This document shows positions 12,727 through 20,326 of a stretch of 31,594 nucleotides of DNA, one piece after another. Within the stretch, counting starts at the first letter, position 1. Each line of letters starts with the position of its first letter. Source of the stretch: a virus. A program made the translations under genes and the position numbers. A model generated the notes under the pieces. The model saw only the letters and a list, made by a program, of their open reading frames with translations. It had not been told where the DNA came from and ran no database searches. The stretch is from positions 1 through 31,594 of IMG/VR virus record IMGVR_UViG_3300042296_000092; one strand, 5' to 3'.

Positions 12727-12922
12727 CTTGTTTCTTTGATGCGCCAAAATAGAATGATACTACCATAGTAACGATGGATGTAACCCCACCCGCAATGGTA
12801 AAATAAATGTCCTTTTGATCCGTTGGGAAATCCCAAAAGATAATTGAAAATAGAATGGCATAACTCAATGCCAAAATTAGGATGGCTACAATGCCCGTTA
12901 CATTTGATTTGAATTTGTCCAT
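12716..12922 (-). CDS. Probable holin, two membrane segments
   Basis: A 68-aa protein: a short polar N-terminus, a first membrane segment (VTGIVAILILALSYAILFSIIF), a loop with DFPTDQKDI, a second segment (FTIAGGVTSIVTMVVSFYFG) and a charged tail KKQDEN. The size, two-span topology and immediate overlap with the amidase gene fit a class II holin that opens the inner membrane for the endolysin. The assignment is by topology and position only. Confidence 0.75.
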   Translation of the reverse strand: MDKFKSNVTGIVAILILALSYAILFSIIFWDFPTDQKDIYFTIAGGVTSIVTMVVSFYFGASKKQDEN

Positions 12923-13038
12923 TATCCTTGTCCCACACTGGGCTTTTTTGATTTGTGTTTATTGATGTGCTTCGTATGTCTGCCCAACTTCTTCTTGGGC
13001 TTTACACGAAATGTTGTGGTGTTGCTTTTGGTTGCCAT
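12922..13038 (-). CDS. Very small basic protein, 38 aa
   Basis: Thirty-eight residues, MATKSNTTTFRVKPKKKLGR followed by a Lys/His-rich tail ending VGQG; about a third of residues are basic. TAATG one-base overlaps join it to the gene before it and to the holin gene after it. Tiny Lys-rich proteins with a TFxVKPKKK start are familiar from Bacteroidota phages. It could bind DNA or RNA; the role is unknown. Confidence 0.75.
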   Translation of the reverse strand: MATKSNTTTFRVKPKKKLGRHTKHINKHKSKKPSVGQG

Positions 13039-13379
13039 TACAATCCGTTTAGTTTTAGCATATTGTTCAAACTTATCGTGTCCATGTCTGCCGTATCAAT
13101 TCCCATAAACATCATGGTCTTTGCATACTTTTCCGCCTTGGCTTGTGCCTTGGCAACATCCGCTTTCAACGCTTCTTTTTCCGCAACCTTTGATTCAACC
13201 ATCTCCGCGTTCATCGTTTGAGCCATTTTGGTGGCTTCTCCCGCACTTTGAATGTTTTTTGATACCTTGTTAAGCAACGCGTCTATTTCGTCAATCTGTG
13301 GGCTTTGTTTAGCGTGGGCAATTGTGAACACATAACCAGTGATAAACAATGCACTAAATACGATTAAAAGGTTTTTCAT
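13038..13379 (-). CDS. Secreted or membrane-anchored helical protein in the lysis cluster
   Basis: A 113-aa protein from the ATG at 13379: N-terminal MKNLLIVFSALFITGYVFTIAHA is a signal peptide or anchor with an AHA cleavage-like site. A long charged, alanine-rich helix follows (VAEKEALKADVAKAQAKAEKYAKT), likely coiled coil. It sits between a candidate inner-membrane spanin and the holin, so an envelope role in lysis is plausible. No lipobox is present, so it is not a classical outer-membrane spanin. The start is fixed by an ATGA overlap. Confidence 0.65.
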   Translation of the reverse strand: MKNLLIVFSALFITGYVFTIAHAKQSPQIDEIDALLNKVSKNIQSAGEATKMAQTMNAEMVESKVAEKEALKADVAKAQAKAEKYAKTMMFMGIDTADMDTISLNNMLKLNGL

Positions 13380-13654
13380 AGTTTTTTCATTGTTTGCATG
13401 ATGCGAATTTCGGTCATCGTTGCAGCCAAACACGAATCGGACTTTTTAAGGGCGTATGTGAGTTTGTCAATCTTAACATCCAACGCTTCTATCTTTTGGT
13501 TTGCCTTTTCAATCTGTTCTTTATAGCCCGAACGAAGGTCAAAGTAAAGATAAGAAACGGCCAAAAGCATACAAAAAGCAACGGCAGCAATTGGGTTTTT
13601 GCGAAATTGGTCAAACGACACGGGTAGGGCATTGGGTTTTTTAATTGCTGCCAT
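13376..13654 (-). CDS. Membrane-anchored coiled-coil protein (candidate i-spanin)
   Basis: A 92-aa protein: an N-terminal polar part, one membrane segment (PIAAVAFCMLLAVSYLYF), then a predicted coiled coil (EQIEKANQKIEALDVKIDKLTYALKK). This is the layout of inner-membrane spanins such as Rz, and the gene opens the lysis cluster behind its own late promoter (13661-13686). A tail-associated or other membrane role cannot be excluded, and another spanin candidate lies at 15496-16011. Confidence 0.55.
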   Translation of the reverse strand: MAAIKKPNALPVSFDQFRKNPIAAVAFCMLLAVSYLYFDLRSGYKEQIEKANQKIEALDVKIDKLTYALKKSDSCLAATMTEIRIMQTMKKL

Positions 13655-13660
13655 GTCTTA

Positions 13661-13686
13661 ATAAAACGATTAGATGGTTATTTGTT
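13661..13686 (-). promoter_or_regulatory. Late promoter of the lysis cluster (ECF type)
   Basis: AACAAA (13681-13686), 12 nt, CGTTTTAT (13661-13668); the element ends 6 nt before the ATG at 13654. Same motif and identical spacing as the elements at 18646, 20964, 22285 and 29850. Transcription would start at or within a few bases of the ATG. Confidence 0.7.
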
Positions 13687-14014
13687 CCACATTCTCCGCG
13701 CCATAAATGGATACCAAGGCATCGTACACGGCATTCACCAACAATGATTCTGCGGGGATTGTTTCGTACGCTACCACTGATAATTCAAGGTTTGAAAAAG
13801 TGGTGTTAAAATCTTCAATGCCTTGGATGGGTGCTTTGCCTTCTGCCAATGCCCCAACACTTGCAAAAACAAAGGTTGCGATTTGGGCTGGGATGATTCC
13901 GTCTTTTTGACTTTTTACATCTGCGTAACCTTCTGCGATTACTACTACTGAACCCGATGGGATTGATAAACCGCTTGTAAGGTTTACGCTTGTATTGATT
14001 TGAATTGCTTTCAT
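13670..14014 (-). CDS. Probable virion-associated protein, 114 aa
   Basis: A beta-rich N-terminus (KAIQINTSVNLTSGLSIPSGSVVVIAEGYADVKS) is followed by an alternating strand/helix C-terminus. It lies between the tail fibre and lysis genes, and its style (small IPSGSVVxI-type beta domain) suggests a virion or fibre-accessory protein. No known family recognised. The late promoter for the next gene overlaps its stop codon. Confidence 0.6.
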   Translation of the reverse strand: MKAIQINTSVNLTSGLSIPSGSVVVIAEGYADVKSQKDGIIPAQIATFVFASVGALAEGKAPIQGIEDFNTTFSNLELSVVAYETIPAESLLVNAVYDALVSIYGAENVEQITI

Positions 14015-14026
14015 ATATTTACAAAA

Positions 14027-15238
14027 TTAGAATAAATCGTTCCAAGTGCTACCATTGTAGCAACATAGTTTGTTAGTTGTGGAATCATAAACAACCAATC
14101 CCGCGGCGGGTGATGCGATGGCGTTCTTTTGGGTTGTTGTCATTCGGGGAGGTAGGAAACCTTGCGTAGTGCTGTCGGCTCGTAAAATTGCACTATAAGA
14201 AGTTCCGTTTCCTGTAGTTATGTTGCCAATTAATACAGCACCAGATGATCCTAATCCTTTTAGTGCAATACTCCTGTTTCCGTTGTTTGCCGCATTTAAA
14301 GCCATATTGCCATTTGAATCATAAGCAGTAATAGATGAAGATCCTTCAGCGTTAAGAGCATTTGGTGTAACGAAAGTTGTACTTGAGGTTGAAGTTGTCA
14401 GTCTATTTCCAATAAAATAACCTTGTCCAACACCACCAGAATAAATACTTAAATTACCATTACTAACATCGTAAACCATTTGCCTTGTAGGCGAAACTGT
14501 ATTTGCAATAGTTAAATTTCCTCCAAGGGTAATTTTGGGTGCAGTAGACGGCAAAGACAATTCCCCTGCATCGTTAACAGAGAAAGTTGTAGTAGCCCCA
14601 CTATTCTGCACCAACAGCGATGTAGTGGCGGATGTTGAGCCACTGCCTTTTATGTGAACACGGGCGGATGGTGTAAAAGTTGTGAAACCTCCAATTCCAA
14701 CCGAACCATTTGAGAGATTAATTGCAACATCTTGCGCCGTACTACTTATTGCAGTAGGTGCGGCTTGACCAATAATGACTGAAAGAAACCTTGAAACTCC
14801 CGTGTTGTGTAACGAAGAAGTCGGCGCATTCGTACCAACACCCAACCTTTTATTGGTATCATCCCAAAAAAAGTTTGTGGCATCACTTGCAAAAGCACTT
14901 CCATTGCTAAACTGAATAGCACCCGCAACACCCGATACATTTGGGGTTGTAATGTTACCCGACCCCAAAACACTTGTTCCATTGATGGTCTTGATATTCG
15001 TTCCCGATACCAATGTATCTTGTTTTGCGGCTAATTGTGTTGTATTAGCAATCGCCACACCACCAACGGTTGCCGTGCCTGTTAAATTTATACTTGATGT
15101 TGATACTGAAATTGGAATATCATTTCCCAATCCATCAGATAATTGTTTTAATGTGCCATCTACTGGGCTATTATCGCCCACTTTAATTAAGGCATCATAA
15201 GTCGTTGCGGGTGTTAATCCCGTTAATGTATTTCCCAT
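14027..15238 (-). CDS. Tail fibre / receptor-binding protein
   Basis: A 403-aa Ser/Thr/Gly/Asn-rich protein. The N-terminus TYDALIKVGDNSPVDGTLKQLSDGLGND is a typical fibre attachment opening in Bacteroidota phages. Then come TINGTSVLGSGNITTP and GAIQFSNG and RLGVGTNAPTSSLHN repeats, typical of trimeric fibres. The C-terminus QGFLPPRMTTTQKNAIASPAAGLVVYDSTTNKLCCYNGSTW is a common fibre or adhesin end that would face the receptor. It probably determines host range. It lies downstream of the head genes rather than within the tail module. Confidence 0.8.
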   Translation of the reverse strand: MGNTLTGLTPATTYDALIKVGDNSPVDGTLKQLSDGLGNDIPISVSTSSINLTGTATVGGVAIANTTQLAAKQDTLVSGTNIKTINGTSVLGSGNITTPNVSGVAGAIQFSNGSAFASDATNFFWDDTNKRLGVGTNAPTSSLHNTGVSRFLSVIIGQAAPTAISSTAQDVAINLSNGSVGIGGFTTFTPSARVHIKGSGSTSATTSLLVQNSGATTTFSVNDAGELSLPSTAPKITLGGNLTIANTVSPTRQMVYDVSNGNLSIYSGGVGQGYFIGNRLTTSTSSTTFVTPNALNAEGSSSITAYDSNGNMALNAANNGNRSIALKGLGSSGAVLIGNITTGNGTSYSAILRADSTTQGFLPPRMTTTQKNAIASPAAGLVVYDSTTNKLCCYNGSTWNDLF

Positions 15239-15241
15239 GTT

Positions 15242-15499
15242 TTATAAATTATTCCAAGTTTCTTCTGTTAAATCAACCCATTGCATTTTTACATCTTCCC
15301 ATTTGACATTTGTAAATTGAGGGTTTCGTGTTATTTGCCCAATGCCTTGCGCCCACAAAGTGCCATCACAACACTTTTTGGAGTATGTGTTTTTGTCCTT
15401 GCACAAACACGCCCGTGTTCCACCACCTTGCGGGGATGACCTTGATGGGGTTTTCCACCCATTCTGTGTGTTGTTATTAGGGTTGTTCCAATTGCTCAT
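15242..15499 (-). CDS. Small Cys-rich protein beside the tail fibre gene
   Basis: An 85-aa protein: a Asn/Gly-rich N-terminus, then RACLCKDKNTYSKKCCDGTLWAQGIGQI, then a W-rich C-terminus. The ACLCxDxxTYSxKCCDGxLxAQGIG motif is one I recognise from Bacteroidota phages, with no known function. Its four cysteines could form disulphides in a virion protein. It sits directly before the fibre gene (3-nt gap) and forms ATGA with the spanin-like gene, suggesting a fibre-associated part. Confidence 0.65.
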   Translation of the reverse strand: MSNWNNPNNNTQNGWKTPSRSSPQGGGTRACLCKDKNTYSKKCCDGTLWAQGIGQITRNPQFTNVKWEDVKMQWVDLTEETWNNL

Positions 15500-16011
15500 T
15501 TTCTTATCAATGCAAAAAGTAAAAGTAAAAATAACACCGATCCAATCGCCACACCAATTTTTTGGGGTACACTGATTCTTTCTTTATACTGAATCTGTGG
15601 TGGTAACTGAATGGTCTTGGTGTAACGGATGGTGTCTGCCTTAACAATTGTCTTAACTCTTATCACATCGTGATTTCGATATACAATCGTTTTAACGCCA
15701 TCCTTTTCAATTGTGAGGGTATCAATCGTTTTTGTTGTAAAAGTGTCTGTAATGGTCACAGAATCACGCACAAACACGGTATCAATGCCATACACACTTA
15801 TTTGTGCCATGGCGGGGTTCTTTTTGATGGCTTTTTCTAAATGCCACTGCGCCGAACACCCCGTCAACAACATGATAAGTGTTAATAATTTACCACCTTT
15901 GACAAACAAATCGCACTTCACCTTATTGGTGGTTTTTAACTGCGTCATGTAGGTGGTCAATTTCTTGACCTTTTCATCCTTTGGTTTGTATGTTTTCTTT
16001 ACAGATTCCAT
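15496..16011 (-). CDS. Candidate unimolecular spanin (lipoprotein signal plus C-terminal membrane segment)
   Basis: A 171-aa protein with a lipobox-like LLTLIMLLTGCSAQ signal (Cys near residue 52 counted from the ATG at 16011; the true start may be an internal ATG at 15948). A roughly 95-residue beta-strand- and Thr/Val/Asp-rich ectodomain follows (VFVRDSVTITDTFTTKTIDTL...), then a C-terminal segment VGVAIGSVLFLLLLFALI-like before RK. A lipidated N-terminus in the outer membrane, a beta ectodomain and a C-terminal inner-membrane span is the layout of u-spanins such as phage T1 gp11, which fuse the membranes at lysis. It may instead be a structural protein, as it lies away from the holin. Confidence 0.5.
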   Translation of the reverse strand: MESVKKTYKPKDEKVKKLTTYMTQLKTTNKVKCDLFVKGGKLLTLIMLLTGCSAQWHLEKAIKKNPAMAQISVYGIDTVFVRDSVTITDTFTTKTIDTLTIEKDGVKTIVYRNHDVIRVKTIVKADTIRYTKTIQLPPQIQYKERISVPQKIGVAIGSVLFLLLLFALIRK

Positions 16012-16511
16012 GAAACATAGTTTGACGGATTTGTATTTGGGTATTCTCCCGCTTGTTGGTCCTCGGTGTACTGCGAAAATAATTGTGGGTAGTAACTCAA
16101 ATAATCAACAACCCGTCTACGATAAGTTTCCGCGATGTTTCTTTGGCGTTGAACCAATGTATCAATTTCACTTTTATCTGGCAAGGTTGTGTTTTCGGGT
16201 GAATTCCTCAAAATACCCGCATTGCTTACCTCATAGCCATGAAACAACAACAAATCAGCCATGGCGTAATGAATCAACATGGGTTGAACATAGTGCGAAA
16301 CCAAAGTTTGGTAGTTGCCCGTCAATGTCCCGTTTTCAACCTGGGTTAAAATGTACCGATACAACTTCGTTCCCAAAAGTTCTTGAACTTGTATGTCTTG
16401 ACTGATTTTAACAAAGGGATAAATTTTGTCCACATCCACATTACCACCCAATTGAGTGTATTTGAAGATTAGTTCTTTGTCAACCAGTAATATGTCATCG
16501 TTTGCGTACAT
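15999..16511 (-). CDS. Head-tail connector/adaptor-like protein (DUF6712-like)
   Basis: A 170-aa, largely helical protein: DVDKIYPFVKISQDIQVQELLGTKLYRYIL, then a helical middle (LVSHYVQPMLIHYAMADLLLFHGYEV), then RQRNIAETYRRRVVDYLSYYPQLF. The pattern resembles phage connector proteins found after the portal gene in Bacteroidota phages (DUF6712-like, from memory). It follows the portal gene by 1 nt, where head-completion proteins usually lie. Confidence 0.7.
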   Translation of the reverse strand: MYANDDILLVDKELIFKYTQLGGNVDVDKIYPFVKISQDIQVQELLGTKLYRYILTQVENGTLTGNYQTLVSHYVQPMLIHYAMADLLLFHGYEVSNAGILRNSPENTTLPDKSEIDTLVQRQRNIAETYRRRVVDYLSYYPQLFSQYTEDQQAGEYPNTNPSNYVSWNL

Positions 16512-16512
16512 C

Positions 16513-18297
16513 TTATTTATTCTTTAATGATCCTTTGTTTGGCATATCAATGGGGCGTGTCTTGGCGGTATTCCACCCACTTGGTGAGAATGGCACACCC
16601 GCATTGTCTGCGCTTTTGTTTGATACTTCGTTGTAATTATCTAAATCCCTACTTTCGCCAACCTCATTTGGTTGTTTTGGTAAAAACTTCCCTTTGACTT
16701 GTTTGCGTCTGAATGTCAATCGTTCCCATCTGTGGTGACAATTTACACCGCCTTTGTACTTCCAAATTGAATACGAACTTTGACCGCTTGGGGCGAATTG
16801 TCCGTTCACACCCGCATCACCCATTTGGATAATATCTTCCCTACGAAATATCACTCCGCTTTTGGCTTCTTGAACCATTGTAGAGCAAAACTCCCTTGAA
16901 TTGTTGGAAATGAAATCAGGACCGTAACGGTATCGGATTTTGTAAACCCCTTTATCGTCATCACTTTTTTTATTGGGGTTGTCATACGCCAAGTTAAATC
17001 TTAATTCTTCATCCGCGTCTGTAACTTCTTGAACATCAATAAGTTCCCATTCATCGGTGTTAATTATTTCCCCCTTGTCTTTCAAATGTTCTATCCAAGA
17101 TTTTTCGTCTTGGATGGTCATGTCCGCTAAATCAATCTTTTTTTTTTGACTTGCCAAGGATACGCCCGTTTCTTCTTCGCGCGTTTCATCATCAATGACA
17201 TTCCCACTCAAATCGGTGAATTCCAAAGGTTGTAAGGTCTTGAAATAAAGATTCAAATTGTAGCCGTTAAAGTTCAACACCTTGGTGACTGCATCAATAA
17301 TCAATCTTTGGAAAGGACGGATAACAACATTGTCAAACAAGATTGACGCTGATTTTAATTCGTCTGCGTTACTACCAAAACCCGTGTTGTCCTTAATACC
17401 CAAAAGTAATGGCGATACGATACGATGCGCCACCATGATTTTCTGCATGGATTCTTGGGAAAGGAATTGATATTGGTTGTGGGCATCACTCAATTGAACG
17501 GGGGTAATATCCGCAGCCGATTCCTTGCCATCATTCCACGAGATAATAAACCTTCCCGCGTTTGACGATCCGCCAAACTTTTGTTTGATTTGGGCTTCCA
17601 CAGTGTCCTTAACCTCGGCGGGTGGTTGCCCGTTATTGAAGTTTATCAACATACTTGGCGCAAGGCCATTCATGATGTTGTTAATATGGAAATTGGAAAT
17701 CTCCGCTTCCAAGTTGGCATATTGCGTACCGCCTTGGTAATCCACGGGTGCGAAGTAAAACGAACCCGTTGAATATGGTTTGATGGTTAAAATACATTCG
17801 TTTGCACTTTGGTCATAACCGAACGCCCTAAATTCAATTGGCGTGTGGTTACGCTTCATGTTAGCCCAATCAGGGCAATAGTAGTACTTTTCAATTTCAC
17901 CCTTTTCGTTGCATTTGGCGGGGCGAAGTGTTTGTTGTGGAAAGTGCTTTGCTTGGACATACTTTTTTCTGTCCTTTGACTTTACCAATTGGAACGATGC
18001 TTGCCCCAACATTTTCAAATCCATTGCAACGGCACGAAGGTCATCCGCACTGAACAACTTTTTGAATTCAATGTAACCTGGCAAATCCCTTGATGCCCTT
18101 GTAACCTCCAACCCTTTACCAAAGATTTGGTCAACTGTGCCTTTGATGCACGCATTGTTCGTGGGTGATGAATGGTATAGGTCAATCAAGTATTGGTAGT
18201 AATTATTATCATCACCATATTGCACCCAATCTTTGTTCTTTTGTTCAATGATGGATGGTGCGGTGTATGATTGTAATTGTATAAATTCTAAACTCAT
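16513..18297 (-). CDS. Portal protein with C-terminal extension
   Basis: A 594-aa portal: the DNA gate at the capsid vertex. N-terminal half: DWVQYGDDNNYYQYLIDLYHSSPTNNACIKG, the ~ LGQASFQLVKS strand region, HINNIMNGLAPSMLINFNNGQPP, then SQESMQKIMVAHRIVSPLLLGI and SNADELKSASILFDNVVIRPFQRLIIDAV, typical of HK97-type portals. From about residue 450, an extra domain carries VYKIRYRYGPD, NSREFCSTMV and HHRWERLTFRRK, which reads like the end of a head-morphogenesis (MuF-like) domain. It includes a run of ten A's on the mRNA (17138-17147 region) encoding QKKKI. The start at 18297 is set by an ATGA overlap. Confidence 0.85.
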   Translation of the reverse strand: MSLEFIQLQSYTAPSIIEQKNKDWVQYGDDNNYYQYLIDLYHSSPTNNACIKGTVDQIFGKGLEVTRASRDLPGYIEFKKLFSADDLRAVAMDLKMLGQASFQLVKSKDRKKYVQAKHFPQQTLRPAKCNEKGEIEKYYYCPDWANMKRNHTPIEFRAFGYDQSANECILTIKPYSTGSFYFAPVDYQGGTQYANLEAEISNFHINNIMNGLAPSMLINFNNGQPPAEVKDTVEAQIKQKFGGSSNAGRFIISWNDGKESAADITPVQLSDAHNQYQFLSQESMQKIMVAHRIVSPLLLGIKDNTGFGSNADELKSASILFDNVVIRPFQRLIIDAVTKVLNFNGYNLNLYFKTLQPLEFTDLSGNVIDDETREEETGVSLASQKKKIDLADMTIQDEKSWIEHLKDKGEIINTDEWELIDVQEVTDADEELRFNLAYDNPNKKSDDDKGVYKIRYRYGPDFISNNSREFCSTMVQEAKSGVIFRREDIIQMGDAGVNGQFAPSGQSSYSIWKYKGGVNCHHRWERLTFRRKQVKGKFLPKQPNEVGESRDLDNYNEVSNKSADNAGVPFSPSGWNTAKTRPIDMPNKGSLKNK

Positions 18298-18641
18298 AGT
18301 GTTTTCCAATTAGGTGTACCAGGCGCAGTCGTTGTGAACTGCTTCCAAGTGTTGTAAATGTTTGTTGTTCCCGTAATCCAATATCCCAAAACCTCCCAAA
18401 TCAACACATTCCCATTATACACACGAAACAATAATTCATCCGTGTTCTTTGCCACTGCGTTAATTGGCGTTAGGGCGGGTAAATTCATTGTGATGAAGGA
18501 ATATGACTTCACACACGCAGTCGTGGTGGAAACCATCGTTTTTGTGGGTTTATGCCATACCTCAATGGTTGCCGTTGACACACCTTCAAAATCCACGAAC
18601 GATGTGAATGTAACTGATGTGGATGTGTTATTGATGTGCAT
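18294..18641 (-). CDS. Virion protein upstream of portal, 115 aa
   Basis: A 115-aa beta-rich protein (STSVTFTSFVDFEGVSTATIEVWH, LLFRVYNGNVLIWEVLGYW). The start at 18641 (MHINNTSTS) follows 4 nt after a late promoter. An in-frame ATG at 18710 lies within the terminator and is not used. It lies between the tail tube and portal genes; probably a small structural or neck protein. No family recognised. Confidence 0.65.
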   Translation of the reverse strand: MHINNTSTSVTFTSFVDFEGVSTATIEVWHKPTKTMVSTTTACVKSYSFITMNLPALTPINAVAKNTDELLFRVYNGNVLIWEVLGYWITGTTNIYNTWKQFTTTAPGTPNWKTL

Positions 18642-18645
18642 ACCT

Positions 18646-18671
18646 ATAAAACGCAATTCTAACTTTTTGTT
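18646..18671 (-). promoter_or_regulatory. Late promoter of the portal operon (ECF type)
   Basis: AACAAA (18666-18671), 12 nt, CGTTTTAT (18646-18653), ending 4 nt before the ATG at 18641. The AACA element sits in the U-run of the preceding terminator, so termination and re-initiation are packed into about 60 nt. Confidence 0.7.
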
Positions 18672-18675
18672 ACAA

Positions 18676-18703
18676 AAGAAAACCCCCACCGATTTGGTGA
18701 GGG
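18676..18703 (-). terminator. Rho-independent terminator after the tail tube gene
   Basis: Transcript stem CCCTCACC/GGTGGGGG (8 bp, one G-U pair) with a 5-nt loop, followed by TTTTCTTTT. It lies about 28 nt after the tail tube stop codon and separates this unit from the portal promoter. Confidence 0.8.
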
Positions 18704-18730
18704 TCGTCAAACTATAAAACTGAAATCAAA

Positions 18731-19300
18731 TTAAGCCGCAGTGACAATCGTAATTACACTACCTAATTCAGCATAAGTGTCGGCATCTACTGCCATTGGA
18801 GGGTTTGGTTCGCTTGACATGAAAGTCAAAGTATTCAAACGAGCATCACCCATTTGCACACCCCATGAAGATGTTCCGCCATTGGCGTCACAACCCAAAG
18901 TTGCACCAATCAACCAAAATTGGTCGTTTCTATCCCACACGATGATTTGCCATCTACCTTGTGTCAAAACCTTCAATTGATCCATATCAGAATCGCCCGT
19001 TACGGGAGTTTTTCCGCTTGGTTTGAATGACAAAGTAAAGGTGGTTTCGTATGCAGATGTTCCGTTATCGCGTGATGCAATAACCGCAGTTTCAATGGTA
19101 GACAAACCTTTCAACTCCCAAAAGTAACCCGACAATTTTACGGGTGGAGTTGCACCATTATTCAATTGAGTTACTAAACCGCTTCCATCAGTTGTGATTG
19201 CGTTTGCAAATTCAAAGGGTACGAAGAACGCACCTTTGATACCGCCTACAAATTGCTTACATGGTTCGTATCTTCCTAATAAAGTTCCACAAGTTGGCAT
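18731..19300 (-). CDS. Major tail tube protein (probable)
   Basis: A 189-aa beta-rich protein starting MPTCGTLLGRYEPCKQFVGGIKGAFFVPFE. The C-x-x-L-G----C---VGGIK--(F/Y) opening is typical of tail tube proteins in Bacteroidota phages. The body (TFTLSFKPSGKTPVTGDSDMDQLKVLTQGRWQIIVWDRNDQFWLIG) fits the tube-forming beta barrel. It lies directly after the major capsid gene and before a terminator, as expected for an abundant structural protein. A head-decoration role is less likely. Confidence 0.7.
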   Translation of the reverse strand: MPTCGTLLGRYEPCKQFVGGIKGAFFVPFEFANAITTDGSGLVTQLNNGATPPVKLSGYFWELKGLSTIETAVIASRDNGTSAYETTFTLSFKPSGKTPVTGDSDMDQLKVLTQGRWQIIVWDRNDQFWLIGATLGCDANGGTSSWGVQMGDARLNTLTFMSSEPNPPMAVDADTYAELGSVITIVTAA

Positions 19301-19320
19301 ATTTTTTCTATTTTGTTGTT

Positions 19321-19352
19321 AAAAAAAAGGGGCGGGTGTTTACGCCCACCCC
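19321..19352 (-). terminator. Strong hairpin and U-run between capsid and tail tube genes
   Basis: Transcript stem GGGGTGGGCG/CACCCGCCCC (one G-U pair, one mismatch) with a 4-nt loop, then eight T's. It begins 23 nt after the capsid stop. No late promoter is visible before the tail tube gene, so some transcription must read through; it may set the capsid-to-tube ratio. Confidence 0.85.
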
Positions 19353-19375
19353 GTGTTTATATTGTTCCTATAAAA

Positions 19376-20317
19376 TTAGGTTACATTGATTACAACTTGT
19401 TGAGTTGGGTTGGTAGCGATGATACCACCAGTGAAACGCATGATTACACGCACATTCTGTGAACCATCAATGTCACTCATGTCAATCACCTTCACTTCAT
19501 TGTAGTCGCTCAACAAACCAGTACCGAAGTGCAAATCTGACTTCATACCCAATACACAGTCGTAATCGTTAAGACCAGGACACATGGTTACGGGGATACC
19601 TTGGAAGTTCATTGGCTTTTCACCAACATAGAATTGGAAGTTGTAATTACCAGCAGACAAAGCGGCTTGGTATGCTTTCATGGTAGATGGACCAACATAG
19701 TATTGGTATCCTTCTTTGCCATACAATGCAGCGGGTGAGTAATCCAATGCTTCTTGCAAACGAGCAACAACATTTGATCCAGTTGTAGCACCACTGAACG
19801 CACGAACGATTGCAGAATTGTCAATCAAATAACCAACCATACCATCTTGACCAGGAACCAATGCGGAATCATACCACAAATTTGATTTCCAGATACCCAA
19901 TTCGTTTGCTTGTGCTACTTCGGCAGCGGTTTGTGCCAACATGAATTCTTCAAAAGTTGCAGGCAATTTTTCAAATGCACTGAAACCTGCTTGTGCTGCT
20001 TCCCATGTAGTACGCAATTGGTTCTTACAAAGTTGTAAGTTTACTTGCTTCTCGATGGTAGTCAACACATATTCACCCAAAGTTACTGATGAAGAATCAG
20101 TGAAATCACAAGTTGCATCGGCAATGGTGATTGAATCTTGGTAGTTACGGATAACTTCTTTAAAAGCCACATTGGGGTGCAATGTGATAAGTTCTTTTGC
20201 CAAGGTCTCGCCTGACAACAACGCAGCCGCAATGTATTTGTTACCAAATAAACCCGCGTAGGTATTTGGAGATACTGTTGGGCCACTCAAATTGATTTTG
20301 TTTAATTTATTGTTCAT
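19376..20317 (-). CDS. Major capsid protein
   Basis: A 313-aa protein: the shell subunit. It lies between a scaffold-like gene and a strong terminator. The sequence shows an N-terminal arm, then LITLHPNVAFKEVIRNYQDSITI, VTLGEYVLTTIEKQVNLQLCKNQLRTTWEA, a long middle with ELGIWKSNLWYDSALVPGQDGMVGYL, and a C-terminal DYDCVLGMKSDLHFGTGLLSDYNEVKVIDMSDIDGSQNVRVIMRFTGGI. This is the order of HK97-type capsid domains (E-loop, P domain, A domain). Regular codon choice and terminator placement fit high expression. Confidence 0.85.
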   Translation of the reverse strand: MNNKLNKINLSGPTVSPNTYAGLFGNKYIAAALLSGETLAKELITLHPNVAFKEVIRNYQDSITIADATCDFTDSSSVTLGEYVLTTIEKQVNLQLCKNQLRTTWEAAQAGFSAFEKLPATFEEFMLAQTAAEVAQANELGIWKSNLWYDSALVPGQDGMVGYLIDNSAIVRAFSGATTGSNVVARLQEALDYSPAALYGKEGYQYYVGPSTMKAYQAALSAGNYNFQFYVGEKPMNFQGIPVTMCPGLNDYDCVLGMKSDLHFGTGLLSDYNEVKVIDMSDIDGSQNVRVIMRFTGGIIATNPTQQVVINVT

Positions 20318-20326
20318 TTTAGTGGT

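Noticed and set aside
12723-12938. Alternative 71-codon frame over the holin gene
   Set aside because: It is a shadow. The other frame has two clean membrane segments and couples to both neighbours.
18294-18710. Longer start (18710) for the 115-aa protein upstream of portal
   Set aside because: The extra 23 codons lie across the terminator stem, its U-run and the late promoter; the ATG at 18641 has the standard promoter spacing.
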